A DNA stretch of 41,478 bases from an uncultured SAR86 cluster bacterium (GCA_902606175.1 CACLEZ010000012.1:1-41478), one strand, 5' to 3'. Numbered from the stretch's first letter, positions 8,013 to 17,448 are shown. The notes: generated by a model from the sequence alone, not told the origin. Program-made: numbers and translations.

Positions 8013-9338
8013 ATGGCCAAGAAACTTTTTATCAAGACCCACGGATGTCAAATGAATGAATATGACTCCGCAAGGATGCAAGACTTGCTTGGTGATAGTC
8101 ATGGTTTTGAAACTACACAGAATGAGGATGAAGCAGACCTGATACTTTTAAATACTTGTTCAATTCGTGAAAAAGCCCAAGAAAAAGTTTTTCATCAGTT
8201 GGGTAGATGGAAAAAATTGAAACAAAAAAATCCTAATTTAAAAATAGGAGTTGGAGGTTGCGTAGCAAGCCAGGAAGGAGAAAATATAATAAAAAGAGCG
8301 CCTCAAGTTGATTTAGTTTTCGGTCCTCAAACAATCCATAGAGTTCCTGATCTTTATAAAAATATTACTGAAGCTAAGCCTGCTTCCGTGGATATAACCT
8401 TTCCAAAGACAGAAAAATTTGATTATCTTCCAGAACAAAATATTGATGGGCCAACTGCATTTGTTTCAATCATGGAAGGTTGCAATAAGTATTGCTCATT
8501 TTGTGTAGTACCTCACACAAGAGGTCATGAAATAAGCAGACCTATAGACGACATCCTCAAGGAAATTAAAGGATTGTCCTTGCAAGGTGTCAAAGAAATT
8601 AACTTGCTTGGCCAAAATGTTAATTCGTATCGAGATTCAAAGCTAAAGACAAAAGGACTTGGATTAACAAATTTAATAAGAGCCTCAGCTCAAATAGAAG
8701 GTATTCAAAGGATTCAATTTACAACCTCTCATCCTTTTGAGTTTGGTCAAGATCTAATTGATATATATTTAGAAGTGCCAGAGTTAATTAGTTATGTTCA
8801 TCTGCCGGTCCAGAGTGGTTCCAATTCTATTTTAGAAAAGATGAGACGCAGACACACCAGAGACGAATACTTGGAGATAATAGATAAATTAAAAACCGTA
8901 AGAGAAGGCATTAGCATATCTTCTGACTTCATAGTTGGATTTCCTGGAGAAACTGAAGATGACTTCTTGGATACCTTGGATCTAGTTGATCGGGTTGGTT
9001 ATGATGAATCTTTTAGTTTTATTTACAGCCCACGTCCTAATACAACTGCAAAAGATTTGGATGATGATGTGCCTCTTGAAGAAAAGAAGAATAGGCTTTC
9101 AGTTCTTCAGCATAAATTAGAAAACTCAGCATTAAATATAAGTAGAAAAATGGTTGGTGAGACAAGAAAATGTCTCGTCACGGGAGTTTCTAAGAAGAAT
9201 CCTGGAGAGTTTCAGGCTCGTACTGAAAATAATAAAGTGGTTATCTTTTCATGCTCAGATCAATCATTGATTGGTAAAATAGTTGATATAGAAATTGTAG
9301 AAGCGAAAAATAAATCTTTACGAGGTGTAGCTGCATAG
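8013..9338 (+). CDS. miaB: tRNA-2-methylthio-N6-dimethylallyladenosine synthase
   Basis: A 441-residue radical-SAM methylthiotransferase. The N-terminal UPF0004 domain has its three cluster cysteines in [20 protein letters not shown] and VGGCVASQ. The radical-SAM core has the CxxxCxxC cluster motif in [17 protein letters not shown] (about residue 155). A C-terminal TRAM domain (about 375-440) binds tRNA. It adds the methylthio group to i6A37 of tRNAs reading UNN codons. It starts the gammaproteobacterial miaB-ybeZ-ybeY-ybeX-lnt cluster, and the length matches the family. Confidence 0.97.
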   Translation: MAKKLFIKTHGCQMNEYDSARMQDLLGDSHGFETTQNEDEADLILLNTCSIREKAQEKVFHQLGRWKKLKQKNPNLKIGVGGCVASQEGENIIKRAPQVDLVFGPQTIHRVPDLYKNITEAKPASVDITFPKTEKFDYLPEQNIDGPTAFVSIMEGCNKYCSFCVVPHTRGHEISRPIDDILKEIKGLSLQGVKEINLLGQNVNSYRDSKLKTKGLGLTNLIRASAQIEGIQRIQFTTSHPFEFGQDLIDIYLEVPELISYVHLPVQSGSNSILEKMRRRHTRDEYLEIIDKLKTVREGISISSDFIVGFPGETEDDFLDTLDLVDRVGYDESFSFIYSPRPNTTAKDLDDDVPLEEKKNRLSVLQHKLENSALNISRKMVGETRKCLVTGVSKKNPGEFQARTENNKVVIFSCSDQSLIGKIVDIEIVEAKNKSLRGVAA

Positions 9339-9355
9339 CTCGATTAAACCATTTA

Positions 9356-10300
9356 ATGAAATTTCACTTAGAACCTGTAAATCACGACAAAATAAGTGAT
9401 TTATGTGGGCCTACTAATTCAATTCTGAAGCAAATAGAAGAAGAGTTAGGAATAAAAATCTTAAATAGAGGTGCCAGCTTTAGAATTAAAGGAGAAACCT
9501 CAAGTGCGCAGATTGCTAAGAACATCATTCTAAGAATTTATGATGATCTTGAAGAAAATAAAACTATTAGTTCAGAAGAAGTTCACTTATATTTAAGAAA
9601 AGGAATGAATGATTTAAAAAATATTAAAAAAGAAACTTCAGCTAGACAGATAATTAAAACACCTAACCTGATAGTTGCAGCTAACTATGGCAGCCAAGAG
9701 AATTATGTTGAGACTATTAGAAAAAAGGTCTTAACTTTTGGTATAGGACCAGCCGGGACAGGGAAAACATTTTTAGCCGTAGCTCTGGCAGTAGAGCAGT
9801 TTACCAGAGGGGAAGTTGAGAAGATCTTGTTAGTGCGTCCTGCAGTTGAGGCTGGAGAAAAGCTTGGTTTTTTACCCGGTGACTTAAGTCAAAAAGTTGA
9901 TCCTTACTTGAGACCCCTTTACGATGCGTTATTTCAGATGATGGGCTACAAGGAAACTACTCAGCTTATAGAACGGAACATTATTGAAGTTGTACCTTTG
10001 GCTTTTATGAGAGGTAGAACATTAAACAATTCGTTCATCATTCTTGATGAGAGTCAAAACGCAACAGTAGAGCAAATGAAAATGTTTCTTACTAGATTCG
10101 GTTTTGGTTCGAGAGTCGTTATTACGGGAGACATCACCCAAATAGACTTACCTAAAAACACACTTTCTGGCTTGGTCCATTCTTTAGAAGTATTAAAATC
10201 TGTTGATGATATTGGATTAGTAGAATTTGATTCGAAAGATGTTGTGCGTCATGGTCTGGTTCAAAAAATTGTTGAGGCTTACGCTAAGTTTGTTAATTAA
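9356..10300 (+). CDS. ybeZ: PhoH-family ATPase YbeZ
   Basis: A 314-residue PhoH-like P-loop NTPase. An N-terminal small nucleic-acid-binding-like domain (about 1-90) precedes the ATPase core, with Walker A GPAGTGKTFLAVALAVE (about residue 132) and Walker B SFIILDESQN (about 225), followed by the sensor-like VVITGDITQIDLP. Family members are associated with RNA metabolism, and YbeZ is a partner of YbeY in ribosome maturation. The gene follows miaB by 17 bases, and its TAA touches the GTG of ybeY, consistent with coupled expression. Confidence 0.95.
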   Translation: MKFHLEPVNHDKISDLCGPTNSILKQIEEELGIKILNRGASFRIKGETSSAQIAKNIILRIYDDLEENKTISSEEVHLYLRKGMNDLKNIKKETSARQIIKTPNLIVAANYGSQENYVETIRKKVLTFGIGPAGTGKTFLAVALAVEQFTRGEVEKILLVRPAVEAGEKLGFLPGDLSQKVDPYLRPLYDALFQMMGYKETTQLIERNIIEVVPLAFMRGRTLNNSFIILDESQNATVEQMKMFLTRFGFGSRVVITGDITQIDLPKNTLSGLVHSLEVLKSVDDIGLVEFDSKDVVRHGLVQKIVEAYAKFVN

Positions 10301-10768
10301 GTGATACCTTCCAGTTCTAATATTTTTATTTCTGGTGATCTTGAGGGACTGTCTTGCACTGAAGAAGATATATCAGGTTTAATTCAACTTTTAATCGTCA
10401 CAGAACCAAGCTTAGAAGGCTTATTTTTAAAAAAATCTGTAAATATTAGATTTATATCCAAACTTGAGATCAAGGAATTAAATTTTAGATTTCTTAATAA
10501 GGACATGCCAACAAATGTTCTATCTTTCCCCCCTAAAGAATCTACTCACGATGAAGAATTATTAGGAGATATTGCCATATGTCCTGAAATTATAAAAAGT
10601 GAAGCTAATGATCAAAATAAAGAAAAACAAAGTCATCTATTCCACATCATTCTTCACTCTTTACTGCATCTAACAGGACATAATCACTTAGATGATAGCT
10701 CAGCTGAGATTATGGAAAATATTGAAGTAGAAGCTTTAAAAAAAATAGGTATTGCGAATCCCTATTGA
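10301..10768 (+). CDS. ybeY: Endoribonuclease YbeY (rRNA maturation)
   Basis: A 155-residue zinc hydrolase of the UPF0054 family. The metal motif H-x3-H-x5-H is seen in HSLLHLTGHNH near residue 124. The upstream NVLSFPP and the LLGDIAICPEII segment are typical of the family. It acts in 16S rRNA 3'-end processing and 70S ribosome quality control. The start is a GTG placed directly after the ybeZ TAA (TAAGTG), so initiation probably depends on termination of ybeZ translation. The gene order is conserved. Confidence 0.95.
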   Translation: MIPSSSNIFISGDLEGLSCTEEDISGLIQLLIVTEPSLEGLFLKKSVNIRFISKLEIKELNFRFLNKDMPTNVLSFPPKESTHDEELLGDIAICPEIIKSEANDQNKEKQSHLFHIILHSLLHLTGHNHLDDSSAEIMENIEVEALKKIGIANPY

Positions 10769-10809
10769 AACAAATTAAGATGTGCGTGTGTTTATGAAGT
10801 GAGGCGTTG

Positions 10810-11679
10810 ATGAACGACGAGCCCCCAAGTATTTTAGCTGAGTCTAGTGAACTCGGCCTTAGGAAAAGAATAAAAGACAGAATAAAAGAAATTTATCAAA
10901 ATTTCTCCTATAAACCCCAGAATAAACAAGAACTTGCCGGATCCATAAGAGATTCAAGCGAGAGAGGTGTCCTTGAGAAAGGTACTCTGAATATGATTGA
11001 AGGAGCCCTTAGAGTCTCTACAGATCAAGTAAGGGATGTAATGATCCCAAGGCCTCAAGTGGTCTTTGTTGAAAGAAATGAGAAACCCCAAGATTTTTTA
11101 CCTAGAATTATTAAATCAAGCCATTCTAGATTTCCAGTTATAAACTCAGAGAATGACAAAATTGAAGGTATTTTATTAGCAAAAGACCTCCTGCCCTTCT
11201 TATCTTCTGAAAATTTAGATAATTTTGAACTTTCCAAGCTTATCAGGCCTGCAATATTGATCCCTGAGAGCAAAAAATTGAATATATTACTTGATGAATT
11301 AAGAGCGGGAAGAAATCACATGGCCATAGTGCTTGACGAATATGGAGATATTACTGGAATTGTAACAATCGAAGATGTTTTAGAAGAAATAGTTGGTGAA
11401 ATAGAAGATGAACATGATAAAGATGCCGGCACTTTGATAAAAGAAATTGCTAAAGATGAATATCTTGTATCTGCACTCACTCCAATAGATGTTTTCAATG
11501 AAAATTTTGGTTCTTCTCTAAGTGACAAAGATTTTGATACTTTAGGCGGTATCGTAATGCATCATTTTGCGAGGTTTCCAAAGCCAAACGATGCTATCAA
11601 TATAGAAGGTTGGCGGTTTGTAATAAATTCACTGGAAAGAAGAAGGATCAAGAGAATTAAAGTTTCCAAAATAACTTAA
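10810..11679 (+). CDS. ybeX: CorC/YbeX-type CBS-domain protein
   Basis: A soluble protein of about 289 residues with two CBS domains. The first begins near VRDVMIPRPQVVFVE and the second covers the ILIPESKKLNILLDELR and MAIVLDEYGDITGIVTIEDVLEEIVGEI segments. A C-terminal CorC/HlyC transporter-associated domain (about 210-285) follows. No membrane DUF21 domain is present, as in E. coli YbeX. The family is linked to Mg2+/Co2+ resistance and to ribosome metabolism with YbeY. I chose the ATG at 10810, preceded by GAGG five bases upstream; an in-frame TTG immediately before it is less likely. Confidence 0.94.
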   Translation: MNDEPPSILAESSELGLRKRIKDRIKEIYQNFSYKPQNKQELAGSIRDSSERGVLEKGTLNMIEGALRVSTDQVRDVMIPRPQVVFVERNEKPQDFLPRIIKSSHSRFPVINSENDKIEGILLAKDLLPFLSSENLDNFELSKLIRPAILIPESKKLNILLDELRAGRNHMAIVLDEYGDITGIVTIEDVLEEIVGEIEDEHDKDAGTLIKEIAKDEYLVSALTPIDVFNENFGSSLSDKDFDTLGGIVMHHFARFPKPNDAINIEGWRFVINSLERRRIKRIKVSKIT

Positions 11680-11720
11680 ATCTTCTTTCGTAAAAATTTC
11701 TCTGTATTAAAATATCGAAG

Positions 11721-13202
11721 ATGTTCAAGAAGAGACTTCTTGCCCTTATTTGCGGAGTAATTTTTTCATTTGGTTTTGCACCATTTGACCTCTGGTTACT
11801 ATCTATTCTTTCAGTTGCGGTACTAGTTGGATTATTAAATAAATCTACAAATAAAGGAGCATTCCTTGTTGGATATGCATTTGGATTTGGCATGTGGTTA
11901 TCTGGAATTTCCTGGTTGTATGTAAGTATTCACTATCATGGAAATATAGGAATTATAGGTTCATCTTTAATTATTCTCATTTTTATTTCTATCTTATCTT
12001 TATACTCAGGTTTTTTATTTCTTCTCAATAATGTATTTGAATCATTAAGTCCAAAAAAGATAATTTTTCTTACTTTACCAGTCGCATGGACTTTAATGGA
12101 GTTCCTCAGATCTTACCTTTTCACCGGCTTTCCATGGTTGATTTCTGGCACAATGATAGCTGATACTTTTATAGATGGTTATACACCAATTATTGGTGCC
12201 CAAGGCAATAGCTTCATTCTTATACTCCTCTCCGTTTTGGTTTATAAACTTTACAAAAATATAATAGAAAATAGATCTGCCCTGCTCCTTTCTCTATTTG
12301 TGTTATTGATTCTCATGCCCTCTTATTTTCTTAAATCATTTGAGTGGACTTCAGCTGAAAATGAGATTCAGGTAACTCTTTATCAACCAAATTTAACCTT
12401 AGAGGATAAGTGGAGTCAGTTAGGAATCATTAAATCTCAAGGAATGATGGAAAAGGCTATAGAAGATGCAAATGATGGTGATCTGATAGTCTTTCCTGAG
12501 ACAGCATTGATATTATCTGAAAAAGATAACAAAGCTTTTATGAATCTTATTAGAAGCAAAAGTTTTGAAAAGAATATAACACTAATAACTGGGATCATTG
12601 AAAGAGAGGACGATTATAGAATTAGGAATAGGTTACAAACACTTGGAGCTATGGAAGATGTCTACGACAAGGTAAAACTAGTACCATTTGGCGAATTTAT
12701 ACCTCTAGAAAGGTATTTGGGAAGTTTTTTAGATATTATTGGCTTAAATTTAACAAATACATTGCCTGGAGAAGCTGTTAAATCAATAAGAACTGGAAAA
12801 TTAAAGATTTCCCCTAGCATATGTTACGAAATAGCTTTTGACGAACACATAAGAAAAACCGCTAAAGACAGTAACATTTTGTTGACAGTCAGCAATGATA
12901 CCTGGTTTGGCAGGTCAATTGGCCCTATTCAGCATCTAGAAATAGCTCAAAATAGAGCTTTAGAACATAAAAAACCATTAATTAGGGCTACAAACAGCGG
13001 AATTAGTGCTTTTGTATCAAAAAATGGAGAAATTATTGAAAGACAAACTTATTTTGAAGATAAAACTTTGACCAGAAACATAATCCTTTACTCCGGAAAT
13101 ACTTTTTACTCTAAATATGGTAATTTACCTTTGTTAATATTTTTAATTTTATATGTATGTTTTGTGTCATTAAGAAAACTTTTTCATATAAATATTAATT
13201 AA
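11721..13202 (+). CDS. lnt: Apolipoprotein N-acyltransferase
   Basis: A 493-residue inner-membrane enzyme. Six or so N-terminal membrane helices (about 1-195) are followed by a periplasmic nitrilase-like domain (about 215-470) and a final membrane helix. The Glu-Lys-Cys triad is visible in VFPETALIL, YDKVKLVPFGEFIP and SICYEIAFDE. It N-acylates the lipidated cysteine of outer-membrane lipoproteins such as the two encoded in this window. It is the usual last gene of the miaB-ybeZ-ybeY-ybeX-lnt cluster; the L,D-transpeptidase gene follows after 9 bases. Confidence 0.97.
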   Translation: MFKKRLLALICGVIFSFGFAPFDLWLLSILSVAVLVGLLNKSTNKGAFLVGYAFGFGMWLSGISWLYVSIHYHGNIGIIGSSLIILIFISILSLYSGFLFLLNNVFESLSPKKIIFLTLPVAWTLMEFLRSYLFTGFPWLISGTMIADTFIDGYTPIIGAQGNSFILILLSVLVYKLYKNIIENRSALLLSLFVLLILMPSYFLKSFEWTSAENEIQVTLYQPNLTLEDKWSQLGIIKSQGMMEKAIEDANDGDLIVFPETALILSEKDNKAFMNLIRSKSFEKNITLITGIIEREDDYRIRNRLQTLGAMEDVYDKVKLVPFGEFIPLERYLGSFLDIIGLNLTNTLPGEAVKSIRTGKLKISPSICYEIAFDEHIRKTAKDSNILLTVSNDTWFGRSIGPIQHLEIAQNRALEHKKPLIRATNSGISAFVSKNGEIIERQTYFEDKTLTRNIILYSGNTFYSKYGNLPLLIFLILYVCFVSLRKLFHININ

Positions 13203-13211
13203 AAAGAACAT

Positions 13212-13838
13212 ATGTCACATAATACTGTAATAAATCCTTTAAAAATCATCTTATTATTATTCTTAATAGCATCATGTTCAACATTAGTGGAAGATAAAAA
13301 TATTAATAAAAACAATGTCATGTATAAAATACAATCCATAGATTCTAATTTTTCTAATTTAGAGACTTTACTATTTGTTGATATAGGTACGCAATCTCTT
13401 CTACATATAAAAAAAGGTACAGTTTTGAAATATTACAGTATATCTTCCTCTTATTATGGTACAGGTAGTAGAGAAAACAGTTTAAAAACCCCTCTCGGAA
13501 GGCACGAAATTTATAAGAAGATAGGAAATGGTCTGCCAAATAATGCTATTTTAAAGGGAAGGGTCTGGAATGGAGCAATTGCAGATATTATTGTAGAGCC
13601 TATAGATACCGATTTTGACCACGTTACATCTAGAATTTTGTGGTTAGATGGCCTAGAGGTAGGCAAAAATAAAGGAAAAGGTATAGATTCTAGAAATAGG
13701 TATATTTACATACATGGAACAGCTGAAGAAGGATTAATAGGAAAACCTGCTTCTGATGGCTGCATAAGGATGTATAATGAAGATGTTATAGAGCTTTTTG
13801 ATCTTGTTGATGAAAAGGCACAAGTCTGGATTTATTAG
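13212..13838 (+). CDS. L,D-transpeptidase (YkuD-type) lipoprotein
   Basis: A 208-residue protein with a lipoprotein signal: hydrophobic IILLLFLIASC with the lipidated Cys at about residue 22. It carries a YkuD catalytic domain with HGT near residue 177 and the nucleophile motif ASDGCIRMYNEDVIELFDLV near 190. ErfK/YkuD enzymes cross-link peptidoglycan (3-3 links) or tether lipoproteins to it, in the periplasm. The canonical SHGCIRM is here S-D-G-C-I-R-M, a common variant. It follows lnt closely, so a lipoprotein is made beside the enzyme that completes lipoprotein maturation. The exact reaction cannot be told from sequence. Confidence 0.88.
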   Translation: MSHNTVINPLKIILLLFLIASCSTLVEDKNINKNNVMYKIQSIDSNFSNLETLLFVDIGTQSLLHIKKGTVLKYYSISSSYYGTGSRENSLKTPLGRHEIYKKIGNGLPNNAILKGRVWNGAIADIIVEPIDTDFDHVTSRILWLDGLEVGKNKGKGIDSRNRYIYIHGTAEEGLIGKPASDGCIRMYNEDVIELFDLVDEKAQVWIY

Positions 13839-13848
13839 ATATTTTATT

Positions 13849-14373
13849 ATGAAGAAAATTTTATTGTTCTCTGTCATCTTTTTTGGCTCTTATGCTTTTT
13901 CATGCCCCAAAGTTTTGGATCATGAGGTACGGGTTTTAGATTCAACCGAAACTCTGAATCTATGCCAATATGAAAATAAAGTAGTTCTTGCTGTCAATGT
14001 TGCTAGTCGATGTGGCTTTACTTACCAATACGAAGCTCTTCAAAATCTATATTCAAAATATGGAAAGGAAGAGTTTGTAATACTGGGATTTCCATCAAGA
14101 GATTTCATGTACCAAGAATATAGCGATGAGTCCAAGGTAAAAGAATTTTGCAGTACTGAATATGGCGTTACCTTTCCGATGTTTGCAACGACACCCGTTA
14201 AAGGAAAAAAAGCAAATTCTTTTTTTAAATCTTTAACTGAGATTACAGGACAAACTCCTGGTTGGAATTTTCACAAGTATCTTATTTCAAAAGAGGGTGA
14301 AGTGTTAAGCTTTGATACAAAGGTAGAGCCTGATAGTAAGGAACTCACCTCTCAGATTTCTAAGCTCCTATAA
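13849..14373 (+). CDS. Secreted glutathione peroxidase-like thiol peroxidase
   Basis: A 174-residue glutathione-peroxidase-fold protein. I took the ATG at 13849 (MKKILLFSVIFFGSYAFSC), which gives a clean signal peptide; upstream in-frame codons lie inside the L,D-transpeptidase gene. The peroxidatic Cys is C55 in NVASRCGFTYQYEAL, and the conserved WNF block is at 139-141 with lysine next. The canonical NQF catalytic glutamine is Asp85 (PSRDF), a substitution also seen in some bacterial homologues. A second cysteine (C101, KEFCSTEYGV) could resolve the oxidised form, as in thioredoxin-dependent members. The likely role is reduction of periplasmic peroxides. It begins 10 bases after the L,D-transpeptidase stop. 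Confidence 0.9.
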   Translation: MKKILLFSVIFFGSYAFSCPKVLDHEVRVLDSTETLNLCQYENKVVLAVNVASRCGFTYQYEALQNLYSKYGKEEFVILGFPSRDFMYQEYSDESKVKEFCSTEYGVTFPMFATTPVKGKKANSFFKSLTEITGQTPGWNFHKYLISKEGEVLSFDTKVEPDSKELTSQISKLL

Positions 14374-14410
14374 AAATAGTTAGCACTTACTATCATTAGA
14401 ATGCAACAAT

Positions 14411-15076
14411 CTATTGAATTATTTCGATAGAGGAATCTTTCGAGCAAATAATGACATCTGCTTTTCTGTTTGCAAATATACCATTCTCCACAACTCCAGG
14501 AATATTATTCAATTTCGCCTCAAAATCATAAGGTATGTCTATAGGCAAGTTGTGGATATCTATTATTTGATTTCCATTATCTGAAATAAAACCATTTCTA
14601 AAAATAGGCTTTCCACCCATTTTCATTAGCTCTCTTGAAATAGCACTTCTAGCAATCTCTATTACTTCAATTGGAAGAGGAAATTTACCTAATAAATCTG
14701 TATGTTTTGATTCGTCTACTATACAAACAAAGATGTCTGATGAATAAGCAAGTATTTTTTCTCTTGTAAGAGCTCCACCGCCCCCTTTTATCAATTCTTT
14801 TCTATCATTGTATTCATCTGCTCCATCAATATAAAAATCAATAGAGTGAACCTCATTTAATGTTAAAACTTCATAGGACCTATCTATTAATTTTTCTGAA
14901 GCCACTGAGCTGCACACAACACCTTTTATATGCAATCTGGCTTTATTAAGTTCTTCGATAAAGAAATTAGTTGTAGTTCCCGTTCCAATTCCAATAACTG
15001 AGTCTTTCTTAATATCTTTTTCAATAAAACTAAAAGCTTCTTTTGCTGAATTTTCCTTTTTTAAGTCTTGATTCAT
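14411..15076 (-). CDS. rpiA: Ribose-5-phosphate isomerase A
   Basis: A 221-residue RpiA with the expected motifs: GIGTGTTTNFFIEEL (about 26-40, phosphate binding), DFYIDGADEYN (catalytic acids), LIKGGGGALTREKILAYSSD and IVDESKH. It interconverts ribose-5-phosphate and ribulose-5-phosphate in the pentose phosphate pathway. It is divergent from ilvA, an arrangement like the common gammaproteobacterial rpiA/ilvA neighbours. It converges on the peroxidase gene with a 37-base gap in which I see no clear hairpin terminator. Confidence 0.96.
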   Translation of the reverse strand: MNQDLKKENSAKEAFSFIEKDIKKDSVIGIGTGTTTNFFIEELNKARLHIKGVVCSSVASEKLIDRSYEVLTLNEVHSIDFYIDGADEYNDRKELIKGGGGALTREKILAYSSDIFVCIVDESKHTDLLGKFPLPIEVIEIARSAISRELMKMGGKPIFRNGFISDNGNQIIDIHNLPIDIPYDFEAKLNNIPGVVENGIFANRKADVIICSKDSSIEIIQ

Positions 15077-15113
15077 ATTATTCTAGATGTAATGAATATT
15101 ATCACTGACTCAG

Positions 15114-15119
15114 TATAAT
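15114..15119 (+). promoter_or_regulatory. Candidate -10 box for ilvA
   Basis: A perfect TATAAT lies 36 bases upstream of the ilvA ATG in the 78-base divergent rpiA/ilvA spacer. No good -35 hexamer is visible at 16-18 bases upstream, so the assignment is tentative. I see no leader peptide or attenuator in the spacer. Confidence 0.35.
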
Positions 15120-15154
15120 AGCCTCCTTTTATAAAGCCTATCAAAGCGAAATTA

Positions 15155-16687
15155 ATGAATTCTTCTAAAATAAAAAGATATGTTGGTTTGATTGAGTCCT
15201 CAAATGTATATGATGTGGCTCAAATTACTCCTGTAACCAAGGCAAATCAGCTCTCGAAGTTACTCAAAAACGAAGTTTTGCTTAAAAGAGAAGACCTTCA
15301 GCCTATTTTCTCATTCAAAATCAGAGGAGCTTATAATAAATTATCAAAATTAAAGCTAAAGGGCATACAAGGTCCTTTTATTGCAGCTTCAGCGGGAAAT
15401 CATGCCCAAGGAGTTGCTTTTGGAGCAAAAAGCCTAGGTTTAAAGGCATTTATAGTGATGCCTATCACAACACCATCTATAAAAGTAAATTCTGTAAAAA
15501 ACTATGGAGGGAAAGTTATCTTGTATGGAGATAATTTTGATGAAGCCTTCCAATATGCAAAATTTCTAGCTAAAGAAGAAGGATATACCTTTATACATCC
15601 ATATGATGATAAAGATGTAATTGCTGGACAAGGTACTGTAGGTAAAGAGTTGATAGAACAGGTAGATAGTAAGATTGATGCTATTTTTGTCCCGGTTGGT
15701 GGTGGAGGACTGCTTGCCGGTCTTGGTACCTACGTTAAATATGTAAGTCCTAAAACAAAGATTATAGGTGTTGAGCCAGAAGATGCTGCCTGTTTAAAGC
15801 TAGCTTTAGATAATAATAAGAGATTGTCTTTACCTGAAGTTGGTTTGTTTGCAGATGGTGTTGCAGTGAAACAAATAGGAAAGGAAACCTTCTCTTTGAT
15901 AAGAGACTGGATCGATGATGTTGTGACCATCACAGTAGATGAGATGTGCGCGTCTGTTCAAGATACGTTTCAAGAGACACGAACAATCTCAGAGCCTGCA
16001 GGCGCTCTAGCTTTGGCAGGGTTAAAAAAATATAGCCTTTCCAGAGGATTAAAGAATAAGACCTTAGTTGCAATTAATTCTGGCTCAAACTTAAATTTTG
16101 ATCGTTTGGGCCATATTGTTGAAAGAGTCCAGTTTGGAGAGAGTAAAGAAGCCCTTCTAAGTGTAAAAATACCGGAGGAGAAGGGGAGCTTTAGAAAATT
16201 TTGTAATTACCTGGGCAAAAGAAGTATTTCTGAATTTAATTACAGAGCAGAAGAAAGTGAAGAAGCTAATATATTTGTGGCATGCAGATTTAATGATAAG
16301 GAAGGCAAGTTAAAGCTAATTAAACATTTAAAGTCCAAGGGCTTTTCACCCAGGGACCTTTCAGAAAATGAAGTTGCAAAACTTCATATAAAGCATATGG
16401 TAGGTGGCAGGGCCCCAAAAGAAGTTTTCAGTAAAGGCGAATATATCTTTAGAGTTCAATTCCCAGAGCGCCCTGGAGCACTAATAGATTTTCTGGATAA
16501 GTTGAGCGACAAATTTAACATAACATTATTCCATTATAGGAATCAGGGTGCAGCATACGGAAGAGTTCTAGTCGGCTTTGAGTCTAAGGAAAAGAATTAT
16601 CCTAAATTATTAAAATATTTAAGTAATACTGGGTTTAGATTTTGGGATGAAACACAAAATTCAGCCTACAAATCATTTTTAAAGTAG
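15155..16687 (+). CDS. ilvA: Threonine ammonia-lyase, biosynthetic
   Basis: A 510-residue PLP enzyme. The N-terminal fold-type II catalytic domain (about 1-325) has the PLP lysine K55 in FSFKIRGAYNKL, SAGNHAQGVAFGAK and the phosphate-binding GGGGLLAGLG loop. The C-terminal regulatory part (about 330-510) has two ACT-like threonine dehydratase domains, visible in the repeated PEEKGSFRKFCNYLG and PERPGALIDFLDKL patterns. The length fits the isoleucine-regulated biosynthetic form. It deaminates threonine to 2-oxobutanoate, the first committed step to isoleucine. The gene ends 4 bases from the convergent fau gene. Confidence 0.97.
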   Translation: MNSSKIKRYVGLIESSNVYDVAQITPVTKANQLSKLLKNEVLLKREDLQPIFSFKIRGAYNKLSKLKLKGIQGPFIAASAGNHAQGVAFGAKSLGLKAFIVMPITTPSIKVNSVKNYGGKVILYGDNFDEAFQYAKFLAKEEGYTFIHPYDDKDVIAGQGTVGKELIEQVDSKIDAIFVPVGGGGLLAGLGTYVKYVSPKTKIIGVEPEDAACLKLALDNNKRLSLPEVGLFADGVAVKQIGKETFSLIRDWIDDVVTITVDEMCASVQDTFQETRTISEPAGALALAGLKKYSLSRGLKNKTLVAINSGSNLNFDRLGHIVERVQFGESKEALLSVKIPEEKGSFRKFCNYLGKRSISEFNYRAEESEEANIFVACRFNDKEGKLKLIKHLKSKGFSPRDLSENEVAKLHIKHMVGGRAPKEVFSKGEYIFRVQFPERPGALIDFLDKLSDKFNITLFHYRNQGAAYGRVLVGFESKEKNYPKLLKYLSNTGFRFWDETQNSAYKSFLK

Positions 16688-16690
16688 ATT

Positions 16691-17260
16691 TCATTTAAAT
16701 TCGTATACAGTCTTTTCCGTGATACACATATGCGCTTTTATATCATGATCTTCAGGAAGGCAGTTTTCAATTTTCTGAAATTCATGCGCCAATATTATTA
16801 GTTTAATACTGGAAGGATCCATATCGGCTAGAGAGTAATCGTAATAGCCTTTTCCCATTCCAATCCTATATCCCTTTTCGTCAAAACAAACACAAGGGAG
16901 AAATATCATGTCTAGCTCATTCGGGTGAATTTCTTCATTCCCTATAGGTTCAGAAATCCCTAAATTATTCTCTTTTAAATTAAGTTGACCATCTGTCTTA
17001 ACGAATTTCAGTTTTTTAGAATTATCAATCATTTTGGGCAAATAAACTTCTGATCCAATGCCGGAAAGCATTAATACTAGTTCATGAGTTGGCAATTCTT
17101 TACCAATTGACCAATAGCAAGACACTTTTTTATTTGCGTATAATTCTGAATTATTTCTTACTAGAGATAATAAATTTATTTCAGCATTATCGACTTGATC
17201 AAAAGTAATACCATTTCTCAGTTCGATATATTCTTTTCTCAAATAGGATTTTTTGGTCAT
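16691..17260 (-). CDS. fau: 5-formyltetrahydrofolate cyclo-ligase
   Basis: A 189-residue MTHFS-family protein with the N-terminal LRKEYIELRN basic helix, the mid ELPTHELVLML segment, FLPCVCFDEKGYRIGMGKGYYDYSL (ATP/folate-binding loop) and a C-terminal HDIKAHMCITEKTVY block. It converts 5-formyl-THF to 5,10-methenyl-THF. Its start lies only about 6 bases past the predicted 3' end of 6S RNA, matching the gammaproteobacterial zapA-ssrS-fau (ygfA) order. It is therefore probably read through from the 6S promoter. No clear Shine-Dalgarno precedes the ATG. Confidence 0.93.
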   Translation of the reverse strand: MTKKSYLRKEYIELRNGITFDQVDNAEINLLSLVRNNSELYANKKVSCYWSIGKELPTHELVLMLSGIGSEVYLPKMIDNSKKLKFVKTDGQLNLKENNLGISEPIGNEEIHPNELDMIFLPCVCFDEKGYRIGMGKGYYDYSLADMDPSSIKLIILAHEFQKIENCLPEDHDIKAHMCITEKTVYEFK

Positions 17261-17265
17261 GGACA

Positions 17266-17442
17266 GTATTTCCCAGATTACCGTTGTTGATTACTGCCCT
17301 GAACCGTGAAGTTCAAGGCGGTGACTCCGTCAATTTATTAGGCTTCCCAATGTATGGGTATGCACAACAAAACTTTTCAGAATCTCCTATTATTTTTTTA
17401 TCGGCTCGAGAGTAGTAATAACTATCGAATAATCCAGGAAAC
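17266..17442 (-). ncRNA. ssrS: 6S RNA
   Basis: The 200-base zapA-fau gap, the known 6S location, holds a structured sequence on the minus strand. The 5' TTTCCTGGATTA (17441-17430) pairs with the 3' TAATCTGGGAAA (17280-17269) in a 12-bp closing stem with two G-U pairs. Near the 3' side, GCCTTGAAC (17319-17311) and GTTCAGGGC (17304-17296) form a 9-bp hairpin with a TTCACG loop, matching the CCTTGAAC/GTTCAAGG hairpin of E. coli 6S. GAGCCGATA and GGAAGCC blocks are also conserved. 6S RNA mimics an open promoter and sequesters sigma70 RNA polymerase in stationary phase. The 177-base length agrees with the family; ends are inferred from the closing stem and the -10 box. Confidence 0.9.
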
Positions 17443-17448
17443 TTAAAA

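Noticed and set aside
14374-14410. Possible terminator between the peroxidase and rpiA genes
   Set aside because: The GTTAGCACTTACTATC region has no stem followed by a T-run on either strand.
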